Shown here one piece after another: positions 1 through 8,232 of a DNA stretch of 18,050 nt (within the stretch, counting starts at the first letter, position 1; each line of letters starts with the position of its first letter). Both the position numbers and the translations under genes were made by a program. The stretch is taken from NCBI GenBank assembly GCA_016256075.1, contig SDVU01000192.1, forward strand, positions 1-18,050, given 5' to 3'. The notes beneath the pieces were generated by a model, which saw only the letters and a program-made list of their open reading frames with translations, ran no database searches and was not told the origin of the DNA. The DNA is from Dictyocoela muelleri. Its lineage: Eukaryota > Microsporidia.

Positions 1-15
1 AAAAAAATTACCTTA

Positions 16-92
16 TGTCTAAAATTCGGGAATTTTAAAAATTCATGAAAAATTTAATTTTATTAATTTTATAATTTCACAAATTTTAGACA
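16..92. repeat. Small imperfect hairpin
   Basis: TGTCTAAAATT at 16-26 is matched exactly by its reverse complement at 82-92. The arms continue imperfectly inward for about 15 more bases. The outer flank (89-98, GACAAGCGCC) differs by one base from a 10-bp motif at 12148-12157 that has its exact inverse at 10971-10980, so this may be an end of the same element type. No coding content is visible. Confidence 0.5.
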
Positions 93-400
93 AGCGCCAA
101 TATTTTTTATACATTTTTACCCATATTTTTTATGTGAAAAATATGAAAACGATGTAATTTACTTTTAACTCTATTAAAACTTTACATAGCACTCGTAATG
201 TATCTTTTTCACGATTTTTATTCTTTTAACAAAAAAAAAATTTTTCCTGTGTTACATCCTAATATCTTAATATTAGAGTTATTCTATGCTTATTATTATC
301 TGTGTATGTTAATTAACGCATAGTTAATTTGCGGCAAAGAAGGCTTTTATCTCCACAATAATATCACAATGCCTTCCAGTAACCGCGTGGATTTTTTTTT
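93..400. other. AT-rich DNA without recognisable gene
   Basis: Homopolymer-rich sequence with stops in all frames. The only notable detail is an ACCGCGTGGA motif at 382-391, also present in both arms of the foldback at 3507-4155. That is too short to claim homology. Confidence 0.5.
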
Positions 401-717
401 CACCAATTGGTTAAAAAAATTCAATTTCACCGAAAAAAATATTGGGATTTTTTCACCAAAAATTTTTTAAAAATATCATATAAGATGGTAAATTTTTTAA
501 ATAAGAACCTAGAAAGTTACGAGAGTTTTATTTCTGATTATATTATTACATTTTTTATATAAAACACATTTGAAATCGAGTTTTGGGAGGCTTTAATATT
601 AAATGTAAATTTTTCGTCATATAAGCATAAAGAATACGTTTATGGTGCACAAATACCATAAGCATAAATAGTAAAAAATTCTCTAAAATCATCAAAAAAA
701 ACTTTTAAGAACAGTAC

Positions 718-778
718 TAACAGAATATAGACGTCTGTCTTAGAAATAATAACAGAAATACATCTGTATTAGACGATA
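718..778. repeat. Diverged 30-bp direct repeat
   Basis: Two adjacent units, 718-749 and 750-778, both read AACAGAAnnTA followed by an ACnTCTGT core and end in TnTTAGA. Each unit also contains a short ACAGA...TCTGT inverted repeat. It lies inside the candidate element at 401-1952 and has no known function. Confidence 0.4.
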
Positions 779-791
779 AAGTGTGACCGAC

Positions 792-1046
792 TTATATACG
801 TATAAATACATAACAGGCCGAAAATATGGTAAAAAATATATGATATAAAACAAACAATGTAAATTTTGGCGATAAACAGGAAGAATAAAATAGTGCTATT
901 AACAAAAAACCAACCTCAGATATGGTAATATGAGTCGCCATTCTCTCTTAATTATTCGGATTTCTGACATTATCGACTATATTTTGTAGGTAGTGAATTA
1001 TCTTATTTTTATGGAACTTTTTGAGTGTCCCGTAACAATTTATCAC
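792..1046 (-). pseudogene. Coding-like remnant, unknown product
   Basis: On the minus strand one frame stays open from 1046 to 951, meets a TAA, and then runs from an ATG at 941 to a TAA at 792 (49 codons). The downstream half starts MATHITISEVGFLL and contains two hydrophobic stretches that could span a membrane. The upstream half includes YGTLKKFHKNKIIHYLQNIV. Composition is less purely K/N/I/F than chance AT-rich frames, but stop-free runs of this size are expected by chance here. I do not recognise the family. Confidence 0.2.
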
Positions 1047-1885
1047 CTACGTAGGGTCATAGTAATATTTTTTGGCGATCTTGTTCCCCCTGTTTAAATT
1101 TACGCGCAAAAAAAGAGGCTAATTGTTTGAAGTCACTACTATTTTTTTACTTTTATAAACATTCTGTATTATACATAATTACGGATTTGGAAATAAGCTC
1201 AATTAACGCAATCAAAGCTTTTTTTTGAAAGTATGATTTATGGAAGCGCTATTATCGGGCCATACAGTATATATGAAGTTATAGATATGTGTGCCTTTTT
1301 ACTCTATTATAATTATGGAAGTGTAATAATATTTGTAAAAATGCAAATATTTTGAAAAAAAAATATCTCGGAATGTGTTCCTACATTCTTTTCTTTGTTA
1401 TACGAAAACCCACTGCTCAATAATCCGGATACGCCATATTAATAAAATATTTCGAACGATAATATATTGGCGATAAATCTAGATCATATATTTATTCTAC
1501 TTATTTTTATATCTGTTATTTAAGAGTTTCTGATTTTATCCTCAACGATTAATTCTTTTTAGGCCTGGTATATATTGTTAAATACATTTAAAATGGTAGC
1601 ACATGTTATCTTTGAAAAATTTACTGACTTGTTAAGACAGAAAAATAAAAGTAAATGACGTAGTTTCACAGTAAATAAAAAAAATTTTAATTAACGAGAT
1701 TACGAAACAGCAGCTCTTTAATATAAATTTTAAAAAATTTTAAAAGATACAATGAACGCGAATTTATTAAAATGCTGGTAATTTAATGTTTTGTAAGGTC
1801 GATAATTACGTTTTTCTCTAACAAATTAAATTCGTTATATTTTATTTTTGCTATTAACAAAAAAATTATAGAAGTCGGTAATTTG
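1047..1885. other. AT-rich interior of the 401-1952 element
   Basis: No frame with recognisable protein similarity. A perfect 10-bp palindrome, CCTACGTAGG, lies at 1047-1056. The 63-residue minus-strand frame at 1783-1974 overlaps the right terminal repeat and is treated as a chance frame. Confidence 0.45.
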
Positions 1886-2051
1886 TAGTAAAAATTGTCG
1901 AAAAAAATCCTAATATTTTTTTTGGTGAAAAATGATTTTTCACCAATTGGTGAATTTTGATCTTTTTTCACCAATTGGGGAAAAAATTCTTGCCGAATAA
2001 GTTGGTAATGGCACCGTCTAATCTACAAGTCGATGTTGAATTTATATTTAA

Positions 2052-2156
2052 TTTTCTATTAAATCCTCAAACGCACCAGTTAATGATAAAAATGAATTGT
2101 TTTTTGATTTTAATAATGTTGCAACCACAGGCGATATTGATTTTATGTTAATTTAA
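2052..2156 (+). pseudogene. Short coding-like remnant, unknown product
   Basis: A stop-free frame ending TAA at 2154-2156 encodes about 34 residues including NAPVNDKNELFFDFNNVATT. It is rich in D, N, T, A and V, unlike the K/I/F/Y bias of random frames in this DNA. There is no ATG at its start. It lies just outside the right end of the 401-1952 element. The competing frame open across 1957-2151 lacks an ATG start and looks like a shadow. No family recognised. Confidence 0.25.
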
Positions 2157-2370
2157 TAATCTAAAACATTTTTTTGTATTTTCTTATATAAAATTCAAAT
2201 TGGTTGCTTTTTTATCTTTTACGGGCTAAGATTTTTTAGCTAAATAATAGCACGCAAAACATACAAGGTCCGAAAATGTATCCCGCGTTCTATCAATCAC
2301 CAGATATCTAATTTATGCATATATTAAAATGAATAGTCTTAAATTAAGAGGGAGGCGGAATTTAAATAAG
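2157..2370. other. Spacer upstream of Merlin copy 1
   Basis: No gene is seen. The last 30 bases (GGAGGCGGAATTT at 2350-2362) may be the decayed Gly-rich segment that precedes the first catalytic Asp in Merlin transposases, so the transposase remnant may begin a little before 2371. Confidence 0.4.
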
Positions 2371-2716
2371 GTTATAAATTTCGAGCCCTTTTAATCGAGA
2401 CGAAAATATATGTTGTGTTGCTAAGCCCGGGGTATAAGTTTTTGGCGCTATATATATAATATTGGATATCATTATTTCGAGATAGTAGAAAGATAATTGT
2501 TGTAACATTACATCCAATAATATAAAGAATATAAAAAAACAAATCTTATGTAATTTCAGATAATTATACGCCTACAATAATATCGAAGAGGTATATCAAG
2601 ATCAAGTATACCGAAAGCGTTATTTCGTTGATCCTGAAACAGAGGCCCATACACAAATGGATGAAAATCTATGGATGGAAATCTATGGATGGAAATATAT
2701 AGATAGAAATCTATAG
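2371..2716 (+). pseudogene. Decayed Merlin (IS1595/ISXO2-like) transposase, copy 1
   Basis: Remnant of a DDE transposase of the Merlin superfamily, which cuts and pastes its own element. Seen in order: near 2371, a segment ending SRRKY that aligns with the family pattern VEIDES.FSRRKY, with Phe where the first catalytic Asp should be; at 2460-2567, WISLF, then TLHPII and SYVISDN, matching the TL..II...I.SD.W block that contains the second catalytic Asp; and at 2564-2716, AYNNIEEVYQDQVYRKRYF, then VDPETEAHTQMDENLW, matching the family motif AY.....NFVDP.TG.HTQ.IE.LW with its third catalytic Glu. A one-base shift separates the second and third blocks, and three in-frame stops (one at about 2392, two at about 2517-2528) lie before it. 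The 14-bp tandem array starts inside the last block. Terminal repeats were not found. Confidence 0.85.
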
Positions 2717-2865
2717 ATGAAAATCTATGGATGAAAATATATTATAGAAATCTATAGATAAAAATCAATGGATGAAAAGCTAAGTATGAAAATCTAAGGA
2801 TGAAAATCTATGGATGAAAATCTATGTATGAAAATATATCAATAAAAATCTATGGATATTAATCT
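2657..2865 (+). repeat. 14-bp tandem array, about 15 copies, grown from the transposase gene
   Basis: Unit ATGGATGAAAATCT, period 14 (one copy of 13), with variants such as ATAGATAGAAATCT and AAGGATGAAAATCT. The first unit coincides with the transposase codons for MDENL, immediately after HTQ, so the array appears to have expanded from the codons around the catalytic Glu. Its period is not a multiple of three, so expansion destroyed the frame. Copies are 70-100% identical by eye, with divergence throughout. Confidence 0.9.
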
Positions 2866-3073
2866 ATGATGCTTTTATAAAAACATTATAGCTAAGGAAT
2901 AAGCCTTAATATCGCTCCATGATCATTTGATCGTCTTGATGTCCCCTATAATTTGGAAAATATGATATTTAGTCAATTTTTAAATTTCAAATTAATAAAA
3001 AACTAATTTAAATTTATTTTTATTTTTTTATACAACTTATTTTTTTAATAATTTATAACTTTAATTTTAATTA
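2866..3073. other. AT-rich spacer; sequence echo of 11689
   Basis: The stretch around 2915-2930 (GCTCCATGATCATTTG) matches 15 of 16 bases at 11689-11704 (GCTCTATGATCATTTG), with weaker similarity on both sides. In both places the plus strand encodes a pattern like LI.L.DHL. This could be a second trace of a shared repeat or gene. The rest is A/T runs with no feature. Confidence 0.35.
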
Positions 3074-3308
3074 ATAAATATAACTGATATGGTAACAATA
3101 AAGATCAATCAATATCTAATAATGGTTTAATAGTGCTTAAAGTACAATTAAAAGATATTTTTTCATGTTTTTTTTGATAATTTTGACAGAGGCCTACAAT
3201 AACTTAATATAGAAACTTACGAAAATATCTTTTAATTCTTCTTTAAGCACTATTAAACATTTAAAAATAAATTTTATTCTTTATTGTTGCCATAACAGAT
3301 ATATTTAT
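3074..3308. mobile_element. Foldback element (235 bp palindrome)
   Basis: The left arm, from ATAAATATAACTGATATGG at 3074, pairs with the reverse complement of the right arm ending at 3308. Shared blocks are GG(T/C)AACAATAAAGA, GTTTAATAGTGCTTAAAG and AATTAAAAGATATTTT. Arms are about 75-80 bp around a loop of about 45 bp. It has no coding capacity, so it is a palindromic MITE-like element. The target-site duplication could not be placed because the flanks are AT-rich. Confidence 0.75.
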
Positions 3309-3499
3309 AGTTTTCTATGCCTTTCTAATTTATAGTTTAAAATGAAAAGGCTTTTTTATATAACCTCCATGCCCTTTTAAAAAAAATATCGTAAATTACT
3401 AATTATAGCAATCGCAGGGCAAAATAAAATTGTTTTCTATAGTCTTTTTATGCATATTGTAAAAATAGGTATTCCATATAAGCCTATATTTTCAAGCTT

Positions 3500-4166
3500 A
3501 ATTATTGTCAAAGGCGGTTGAAATTCCACGCGGTAGGGATTCCATAAAAATTATTATAAAAATTTTAACTGAAAATTAAAAAATAAATATTAAACCCCCC
3601 CCCCCTGTATGAGGGGCTAATTAAAAAAAAATCTTAAATAGTTTTTTTGGGGAAAAGTGGAAGGATTTTTTTTATTTATAAAACAATCAAGCAAGTACAA
3701 AAAATATTGAAAAAAACCACCTTATTATCACCACACTGTGATGCCAGTTCATATCAATGCTCAAATTTTGTGACTAGTTCTCGTGTAAAGATTCGGCGTG
3801 TTTGTTTGCTAAAAAAACTATGGTGAGTTGTGTGCCAAAAAAACTTCAGTGAGTTGTGTGCCTAAAGATAGCGAGTTGACGGCCAACGGGTGATATAATT
3901 GCGAGCATTGATATTATCCGGCTTCACAGTGTAGGCGATAATTTCTGTGGTTTTTTAATATTTTTTTGTACTTGCTTGATTGTTTTATAAATAAAAAAAA
4001 TACCCTCCACTTTTCCCCAAAAAAACTATTTAAGATTTTTTTTAAATAGCCCCTCATACAAAGGTGATGCAATATTTATTTTTTATTCTTCAGTAAAAAT
4101 TTTTAAAATAATTTTTATGAAATCCCTACCGCGTGGAATTTCAACCGCCTTTGACAATTATTGTCA
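3500..4166. mobile_element. 650-bp foldback element with flanking direct repeat
   Basis: The ends read GTCAAAGGCGGTTGAAATTCC at 3507 and its reverse complement up to 4155. The arms match for about 260 bp each, including CACGCGGTAGGGATT, TATGAGGGGCTA, a TTTTTTTGGGGAAAAGTGGA block and ACAATCAAGCAAGTAC. AATTATTGTCA flanks both sides (3500-3510 and 4156-4166), giving a target duplication of 7 to 11 bp; the exact length is ambiguous because GTCA is shared with the element end. The arms differ by small indels, including an 11-C run (3595-3605) present only on the left. No open frame of note. Confidence 0.8.
3811..3862 (+). repeat. Two 26-bp direct repeats in the foldback loop
   Basis: Units 3811-3836 and 3837-3862 both read AAAAAAACT, three variable bases, then GTGAGTTGTGTGCC. 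A shorter third copy follows (AAAGATAGCGAGTTGACGGCC). The GAGTTGACGGC core resembles the GAGTTGACGCC core of the 24-bp repeats at 5266-5997. Confidence 0.75.
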
Positions 4167-4219
4167 CAGGCTTGAGGGGTTCCCAGGCTTGAGTGGTTTT
4201 TTTAATATTAAAAATTTTT

Positions 4220-4288
4220 AAATTTATATTTCAAATTTATATTTCAAATTTATATTTCAAATTTATATTTCAAATTTATATTTCAAAT
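4220..4288 (+). repeat. 13-bp tandem array, 5.3 perfect copies
   Basis: AAATTTATATTTC is repeated five times without mismatch (4220-4284) plus a partial copy. The lack of divergence suggests recent expansion, in contrast to the older 14-, 22- and 24-bp arrays. It lies inside the outer element at 3481-4795. Confidence 0.95.
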
Positions 4289-4738
4289 ACATTTAAAATT
4301 ATCAAACTTTAAATTTATTTAAAATAATCCTCTTAATTTATTTTTTAATTGAAACTTCGAAAATTTAAATAAAAATTCATGAAAATTTTTAAAATAAATT
4401 CAAAATCTTAAAATACATTTACATTTAAAAAATAATGAAAATGATGTTTTTATTCAAAAAATAGAATTTATTGTAATATATTTTCATATTTTTATAATTG
4501 ATTTACTGATACTATATTTTTATATCTGCATCTGTTATATAATTTCACTTTATTTTTCATATTTTTACATTACCTTCGATTTCTACATTTTTCCTTCATT
4601 ATTATCATTTTCCTCCATTATTATCATTTCCCTCAATTATTAAATATTAAAAAAAAATTTAGCCACCACCCATCAAAATAAAAATTTCAAAAATCGTAAT
4701 TAGTTTAAACGAAATATTTTTAATAAATAGATTTTTTT
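4289..4738. other. AT-rich interior of the outer element
   Basis: No coding-like frame. Near 4593-4635 a 20-bp unit (TTCATTATTATCATTTTCC) is repeated twice with a diverged third copy. Otherwise A/T runs. Confidence 0.5.
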
Positions 4739-4844
4739 TGTATAACCCCTTAAGCCCGGAATCACATGTGCCTGTGACAATTATTATAGGTTTATATAGA
4801 TAACTGAAATTTACAATATGTATAAAATACTATAAAAAAAATTT

Positions 4845-5264
4845 ATTTGGCCTTGCTAATCCTATAATTCGTACTTTACGCTGTTTTTTTTCAGATATGG
4901 TATATAATAAAATAGATAGAAAAGATTTTGTAAATCTTTTTACAGCAAAGTATGTTTCGTATTTCTTTTTATAATCAAGTCTGTTTTGTACTCCCGGTTT
5001 TTTGAAAAAAAATATTAAAATTTTGTTAAGAAAATAAATTAATATGTGACAGAAAGCTATTTTCGATATTACGTTTCCAAACATAAAATCTATAAGGAAA
5101 GCCTTATTATTATATAAATCCTTTGTGGTTTTATATTTTATTTTGTTATATACGACTCAACTTTTTAGAGCGTGAGTACCGTCAAAGGGATTAATAAAGT
5201 TATATTTATGTCATATATTCGATGTTTATAATCTGTTCATTTATCTGATTCACAATAAACGGCT
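4845..5264 (+). pseudogene. Decayed Merlin transposase, copy 2, upstream part
   Basis: The strongest match is at 5232-5264, SVHLSDS followed by a stop and TA, aligned with the family pattern GS.I.SD.W.AY (second catalytic Asp). The AY pair is completed on the far side of an insertion, at 6005. Less certain traces precede it: IRTLRCFFSDM near 4855-4900 resembles the SIR..SFF segment of the Merlin N-terminal region, and QKAIFDIT near 5050 resembles the GK.VEIDET first-Asp block. The frame is broken by several stops and shifts. The minus-strand frame across 4830-5084 is read here as a shadow. Confidence 0.6.
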
Positions 5265-5265
5265 G

Positions 5266-5545
5266 AGTGTCAAAATTTATAGGCGAAAACTCGTCACAAA
5301 AAACTTAGATATATATTTTAAAAAATGTTATTTATCAACTTTTATTAACCCTCATATTTCGGAATTCTAACCTTAGATTAAAGGTAAGATATCAACCCCC
5401 CCCTACACGAGTTGACGCCCATTTCACTAAATTTTATGGGGCTAAAATTCGTTTAAATTTTTATAGACCAACTTGTCAAAATTTATATGCGTCAACTAGT
5501 CAAAATTTATGAGATGCTAAGTCGGCAAAATTTATGGGGCGCCAG
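5266..5545 (+). repeat. 24-bp degenerate tandem repeats, left block
   Basis: Consensus near GGCGTCAACTCGTCAAAATTTAT. Clear units lie at about 5270-5300 and 5440-5545 (CAACTTGTCAAAATTTAT, GCGTCAACTAGTCAAAATTT, GCTAAGTCGGCAAAATTTAT). One unit is inverted at 5407-5420 (ACGAGTTGACGCCC). Units are 75-90% alike. Between 5303 and 5400 lies AT-rich DNA with a short C run. Confidence 0.75.
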
Positions 5546-5662
5546 CTAATATGTAAAACCATAAATTGAATTTTAAAAACTCAAATATCAAAGAGGAAGG
5601 AGAACTTCTGGTTATTAAACTTGTAATTCACACTTTTATTTTTTTTGAAAACGTTGTCTTAA

Positions 5663-5850
5663 AAAATTCATAAATCTTATTTGCTTAAACTTGAAATCAC
5701 GAGTTATCTCTAGTTATAATTTTAATTTTATTAAGATATATATATATATGAAATTTTATGAATATTTATATTTTGCTGATAAAATTTATTTAAAATTATA
5801 ACTAGTGATAACTCGTAAATTAATGTTTAAACCAAATAATATTTGTTAAA
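5663..5850. repeat. Inner palindrome of the insertion
   Basis: 5699-5725 (ACGAGTTATCTCTAGTTATA plus TTTTAA) pairs with the reverse complement of 5790-5816 with a single mismatch. The arms extend imperfectly out to about 5672 and 5843 (AAATCTTATTTGCTTAAAC against AAATATTATTTGGTTTAAAC). The loop holds a short TA microsatellite (5734-5748). It may be a separate foldback element nested in the larger insertion, giving three levels of nesting with Merlin. Confidence 0.7.
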
Positions 5851-5935
5851 ATCCTTTTTGTACATCGATTTCTCTAAAAATGAGGCGAGACTAACTTGTC
5901 TGAAAAAAAAAATTTATTTATTTATTATTTTTTGT

Positions 5936-5997
5936 GACGAGTTGTCGCCTGAAAATTTTGACGAGGTTGCGTCAACTCGTATAGGGCGAGTTGACTC
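5936..5997 (-). repeat. 24-bp repeats, right block, inverted
   Basis: Reverse complements of the left block: GACGAGTTGTCGCC, then TGAAAATTTTGACGAGGTTG, GCGTCAACTCG and GGGCGAGTTGACTC. The opposite orientation relative to 5266-5545 makes the repeats sub-terminal inverted arrays of one element. This DNA supplies the middle part of the open frame running through 5843-6133, which is therefore a fusion of repeat and transposase sequence rather than a gene. Confidence 0.7.
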
Positions 5998-6004
5998 CTT
6001 CAAA

Positions 6005-6235
6005 TATAATATGATTAAAGATAAATTAACCCATAAAGTTAATATAAAATGTAATTTTGTTGACCATAAAACGAAAGCAAATACCCAGAAAATAGAAAAT
6101 CTCTCGTTACATTTGAAAAAGATTGCATTATAGTTATGGCCTAAGTTTAGATAGATTATAAGACCATCGTTCGTCTTAATGTTTTTCCATAAGTATAAAA
6201 ACATGGAATTAAGTGAATTTCTTATGATTACTTTT
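6005..6235 (+). pseudogene. Decayed Merlin transposase, copy 2, C-terminal part
   Basis: From 6005 the frame reads YNMIKDKLTHKVNIKCNFVD, then HKTKANTQKIENLSLHLKK, ending TAG at 6131-6133. This matches the Merlin/ISXO2 motif AY......H..VNHS.NFVDP.T.ANTQ.IE.LW..LK, including the third catalytic Glu (in KIENL). The usual Pro of VDP is His and the usual Trp after IE.L is Ser, both signs of decay. Downstream, MELSEFLMI near 6204-6230 fits the C-terminal YL.EF.WR motif. This supports the same superfamily as copy 1, but the two proteins are clearly diverged and so represent separate lineages. Confidence 0.85.
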
Positions 6236-6327
6236 AATAAATAGTTATTTTATTAATTTTTAATGATTTTATTTTATATTTATATTTTTTGTTGATAAAT
6301 TTTTAATATAGCTTGTTGAATTGTGTC

Positions 6328-6655
6328 CGAGTTTCTTAACCCTCTTTTAAAATTTAAAGTCCGAAAAAAAAAAAAACGATGAAAACAAATGTGGTAAGTA
6401 TTAAAATTACGTAAAATGATTGAATAAACTCAAATCTACAATTATTTTCTTGTAAGCACTTATGATAAGTAAATTAAAAAAACCAATGCTTCGCACAAAT
6501 TATTTTTTTATTAACTTATAATAAGTTCACACAAGAAAATAATAGTATATTTGAGTTTATTCAATACTTTTTACGTAATTTTACAACTTACCACATTTGT
6601 TTTCTTCGTTTTTTCTCAGACTTTATATTTTTAAAGTAGGGAGGCTAAAACCCGT
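6328..6655. mobile_element. Foldback element (about 320 bp)
   Basis: The left arm (6340-6480) and the right arm (6507-6645) are about 85-90% identical as reverse complements. Shared blocks include ACAAATGTGGTAAGT, AAAATTACGTAAAA, TTGAATAAACTCAAAT and ATTATTTTCTTGT. The loop is only about 25 bp (ACCAATGCTTCGCAC). The outer ends read CCCTC(T)TTTAAAAT...TAAAGTC. It is not obviously related to the GGTTCTACAAC family. No coding content. Confidence 0.8.
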
Positions 6656-7448
6656 CTCAAAACCCGAATTTTTTTTCATGATTTTTAACTTTAAAATATG
6701 TTTTTAAACAGCAATATTCATATTAAAGAGATAAAAAATGTAAGAAAATTTTACCGCCTCTATTTATTATCCTCTATTTCTAATTAACTCTTAACATTTT
6801 TTTTTACGTTCTTATATATTTCCGTCGCTCTTATAATTAACTCATGTTTTTTTTTGAACAATTTATTATCTTGAGGTTTAATAATATTGCATTTTTTAAA
6901 AAATGATAAAATAAAATTCTAATGAGATAATGAATAAAGTAAAAAAAAAAATTTATAATTTTATCTATAAATATCTTAAATCATATATCTAAAAGTCTTC
7001 TTCTTTTTGCTAACGGTAAAGATAAAAACATAATAATATATACAAATGTACATGCCATTTTTAACACATTAAAAATTTGTTCTAAGAGTATTTTAATTAA
7101 ATAGTATTTTTCATATTTTTTTTTACATTGCTTAGATAGTAGCATGGGCTCGAGAATTGACCTGATAAAAGAAAGACCTCAAAACACTATTTAAAGAAGT
7201 GAAGATTATTATTTCATAAATCTTTTAATTTTTTTTTTTTCAAAAATATTTATATGTCAATTTATTATGACCTTCAGAAATAAAAGTGACCGTAATATTT
7301 GAAAGTGTGATCTAAAAAAACATAAATGAATTAAAATGAAAGGTTCTGAATGTAAATAAATATATAAAAGTGACCAGGGTAAATTTTATATTAAAAAATT
7401 AATTGATTTTTTAAATTTATATTTAACGTATAAATAATTTACATTTGC
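6656..7448. other. AT-rich DNA, no gene recognised
   Basis: Long A and T runs with stops in every frame. The direct repeat TAAAAGTGACC occurs at 7281-7291 and 7365-7375. A segment at 7390-7425 (TTAATTGATTTTTTAAATTT) resembles the 50-bp repeat at 8563-8740 in inverse orientation, so it may belong to the left flank of the 7449-9675 structure. Confidence 0.5.
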
Positions 7449-7612
7449 GGTGTTTTCTATAGTTAAAGGTCCATTTCCTTAAATATAAAATCCTTTTCTT
7501 AAACTTATAGACACTTTTTTCTAGATTAATAGGCATATTTGCCCGGGTTAAAGACATATTTTTATAGAGTTATAGAATATTTTCTTAGAGTTAGAGACTA
7601 GATTTACAGAAG
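7449..7612 (-). repeat. 22-bp degenerate tandem array, left block
   Basis: About eight units of 20-23 bp with consensus near AGTTATAGACATATTTTCTAG. The best copies are ACATATTTTTATAGAGTTATAG and AATATTTTCTTAGAGTTAGAG at 7548-7600. It is the reverse complement of the array at 9429-9675 and 1.8 kb away. No coding frame crosses it. Confidence 0.7.
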
Positions 7613-7880
7613 TGTTTAAATCTATTTGAAAATATTGATACAATTCGAATATTTACACAAAAATGGGCTCTCCTAAAAAATTACCTATAAATATAAAATC
7701 AAATAAATGTTTATACCACTTTGTTGAATACAATTTTTTTGCTTGGTTTAAATAATTTGAAATATACTAAAGAAAAATTGAGAGATTAATTTTAGTATTG
7801 ACCCCCTTTTTATTCTTAGTAGGATTTATGATGACAATATACCATAAAAATACAGATAACTGATTATTTGAGGTTCAATA

Positions 7881-8081
7881 ATGATGGATTGTTTTTTTTT
7901 CATTTTTTTTATAAATTATAAAATAGAAAAGTATAAATACCTAAGCATTTTCTATACAAAAACATACTTTTTATTGAACTTTATAAATATAAGTCTATTA
8001 ATATTCGGTTTTGTCTTTTTATATATTAATTTTACGGTGGTTATAAATCGATTTAGTCCCTTTATTCAAATATCTTTTTAA
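7881..8081 (+). CDS. Possible small hydrophobic ORF, probably chance
   Basis: An ATG-started frame of 66 codons, very rich in F, I, Y and L, with hydrophobic stretches that could form two membrane segments. Poly-T tracts make such frames common, and no upstream CCC or other start signal is visible. Kept only because it has a true ATG and lies in a gap with nothing else. Confidence 0.12.
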   Translation: MMDCFFFIFFINYKIEKYKYLSIFYTKTYFLLNFINISLLIFGFVFLYINFTVVINRFSPFIQISF

Positions 8082-8232
8082 AAATAAATAAGATTGAATT
8101 TTTGGGTCTAGTTTAATAACTGGAGCTTTAAAAAAAAATGGGGGAGAAAAAGGTTTAAAATAACAGAGAAGGTTTATAAAAAATCGTCGGAGTCATCATT
8201 TTTCTATTTTAAATTTATTATAATAAAAAAAC

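Larger units (their letters stand above)
401..1952. mobile_element. Candidate 1.55-kb element with CACCAATTGG terminal inverted repeats
   Basis: The left end (401-470) and the reverse complement of the right end (1886-1952) align over about 65 bp with small gaps. Both begin CACCAATTGG, followed by a second TTTCACC block, then AAAAATATTGGGATT versus AAAATATTAGGATT. A further CACCAATTGG lies just outside at 1969-1978. The interior has no recognisable transposase and only one weak coding-like stretch on the minus strand (792-1046). It could be a non-autonomous DNA transposon. No target-site duplication is evident, and the CCAATTGG core is itself a palindrome. Confidence 0.5.
3481..4795. mobile_element. 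Outer element interrupted by a foldback in its left terminal repeat
   Basis: Joining 3481-3510 to 4167 onwards gives a left end reading CCTATATT...AATTATTGTCACAGGCTTGAGGGG, which pairs with the reverse complement of 4739-4793 (CCTATAATAATTGTCACAGG, later CTTAAGGGGTT). This places the 3507-4155 foldback as a later insertion inside the left terminal repeat. The remaining interior (4200-4738) holds the 13-bp array and AT-rich filler and no transposase, so the outer element is non-autonomous. Confidence 0.55.
5265..6004. mobile_element. 740-bp insertion splitting Merlin copy 2
   Basis: The transposase stops aligning after the Ala codon at 5262-5264 and resumes at Tyr 6005, so about 740 bp were inserted in the conserved AY pair. 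The inserted DNA has inverted outer segments: AGGCGAAAACTCGTCACAAAAA at 5281-5302 pairs with the reverse complement of 5930-5950 (GGCGACAACTCGTCACAAAAA). It carries 24-bp repeats near both ends and an inner palindrome. No clear target duplication is seen (flanks ACGGCT and CTTCAAA), so the exact ends are uncertain by some 10 bp. Confidence 0.65.

Noticed and set aside
1957-2151. 64-codon plus-strand frame
   Set aside because: It starts at TTG inside a CACCAATTGG repeat, and the overlapping frame at 2052-2156 is more protein-like.
3595-3605. 11-C run as a regulatory element
   Set aside because: It is present in only one arm of the foldback and absent from the other, so it is probably a slippage expansion.
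4830-5084. 84-codon minus-strand frame
   Set aside because: The opposite strand carries the probable Merlin N-terminal traces, and the minus frame shows no recognisable domain.
5843-6133. 96-codon open frame as a complete gene
   Set aside because: It starts at TTG. Its first half is the inserted 24-bp repeat DNA and only the part from 6005 matches Merlin, so it is a chimera of insert and transposase remnant.
5914-6204. 96-codon minus-strand frame
   Set aside because: It lies opposite the Merlin C-terminal coding sequence and looks like its shadow.
7881-8081. Membrane protein gene
   Set aside because: Not rejected outright but not trusted: 66 codons dominated by F, I and Y are expected by chance in poly-T DNA, and there is no start motif.
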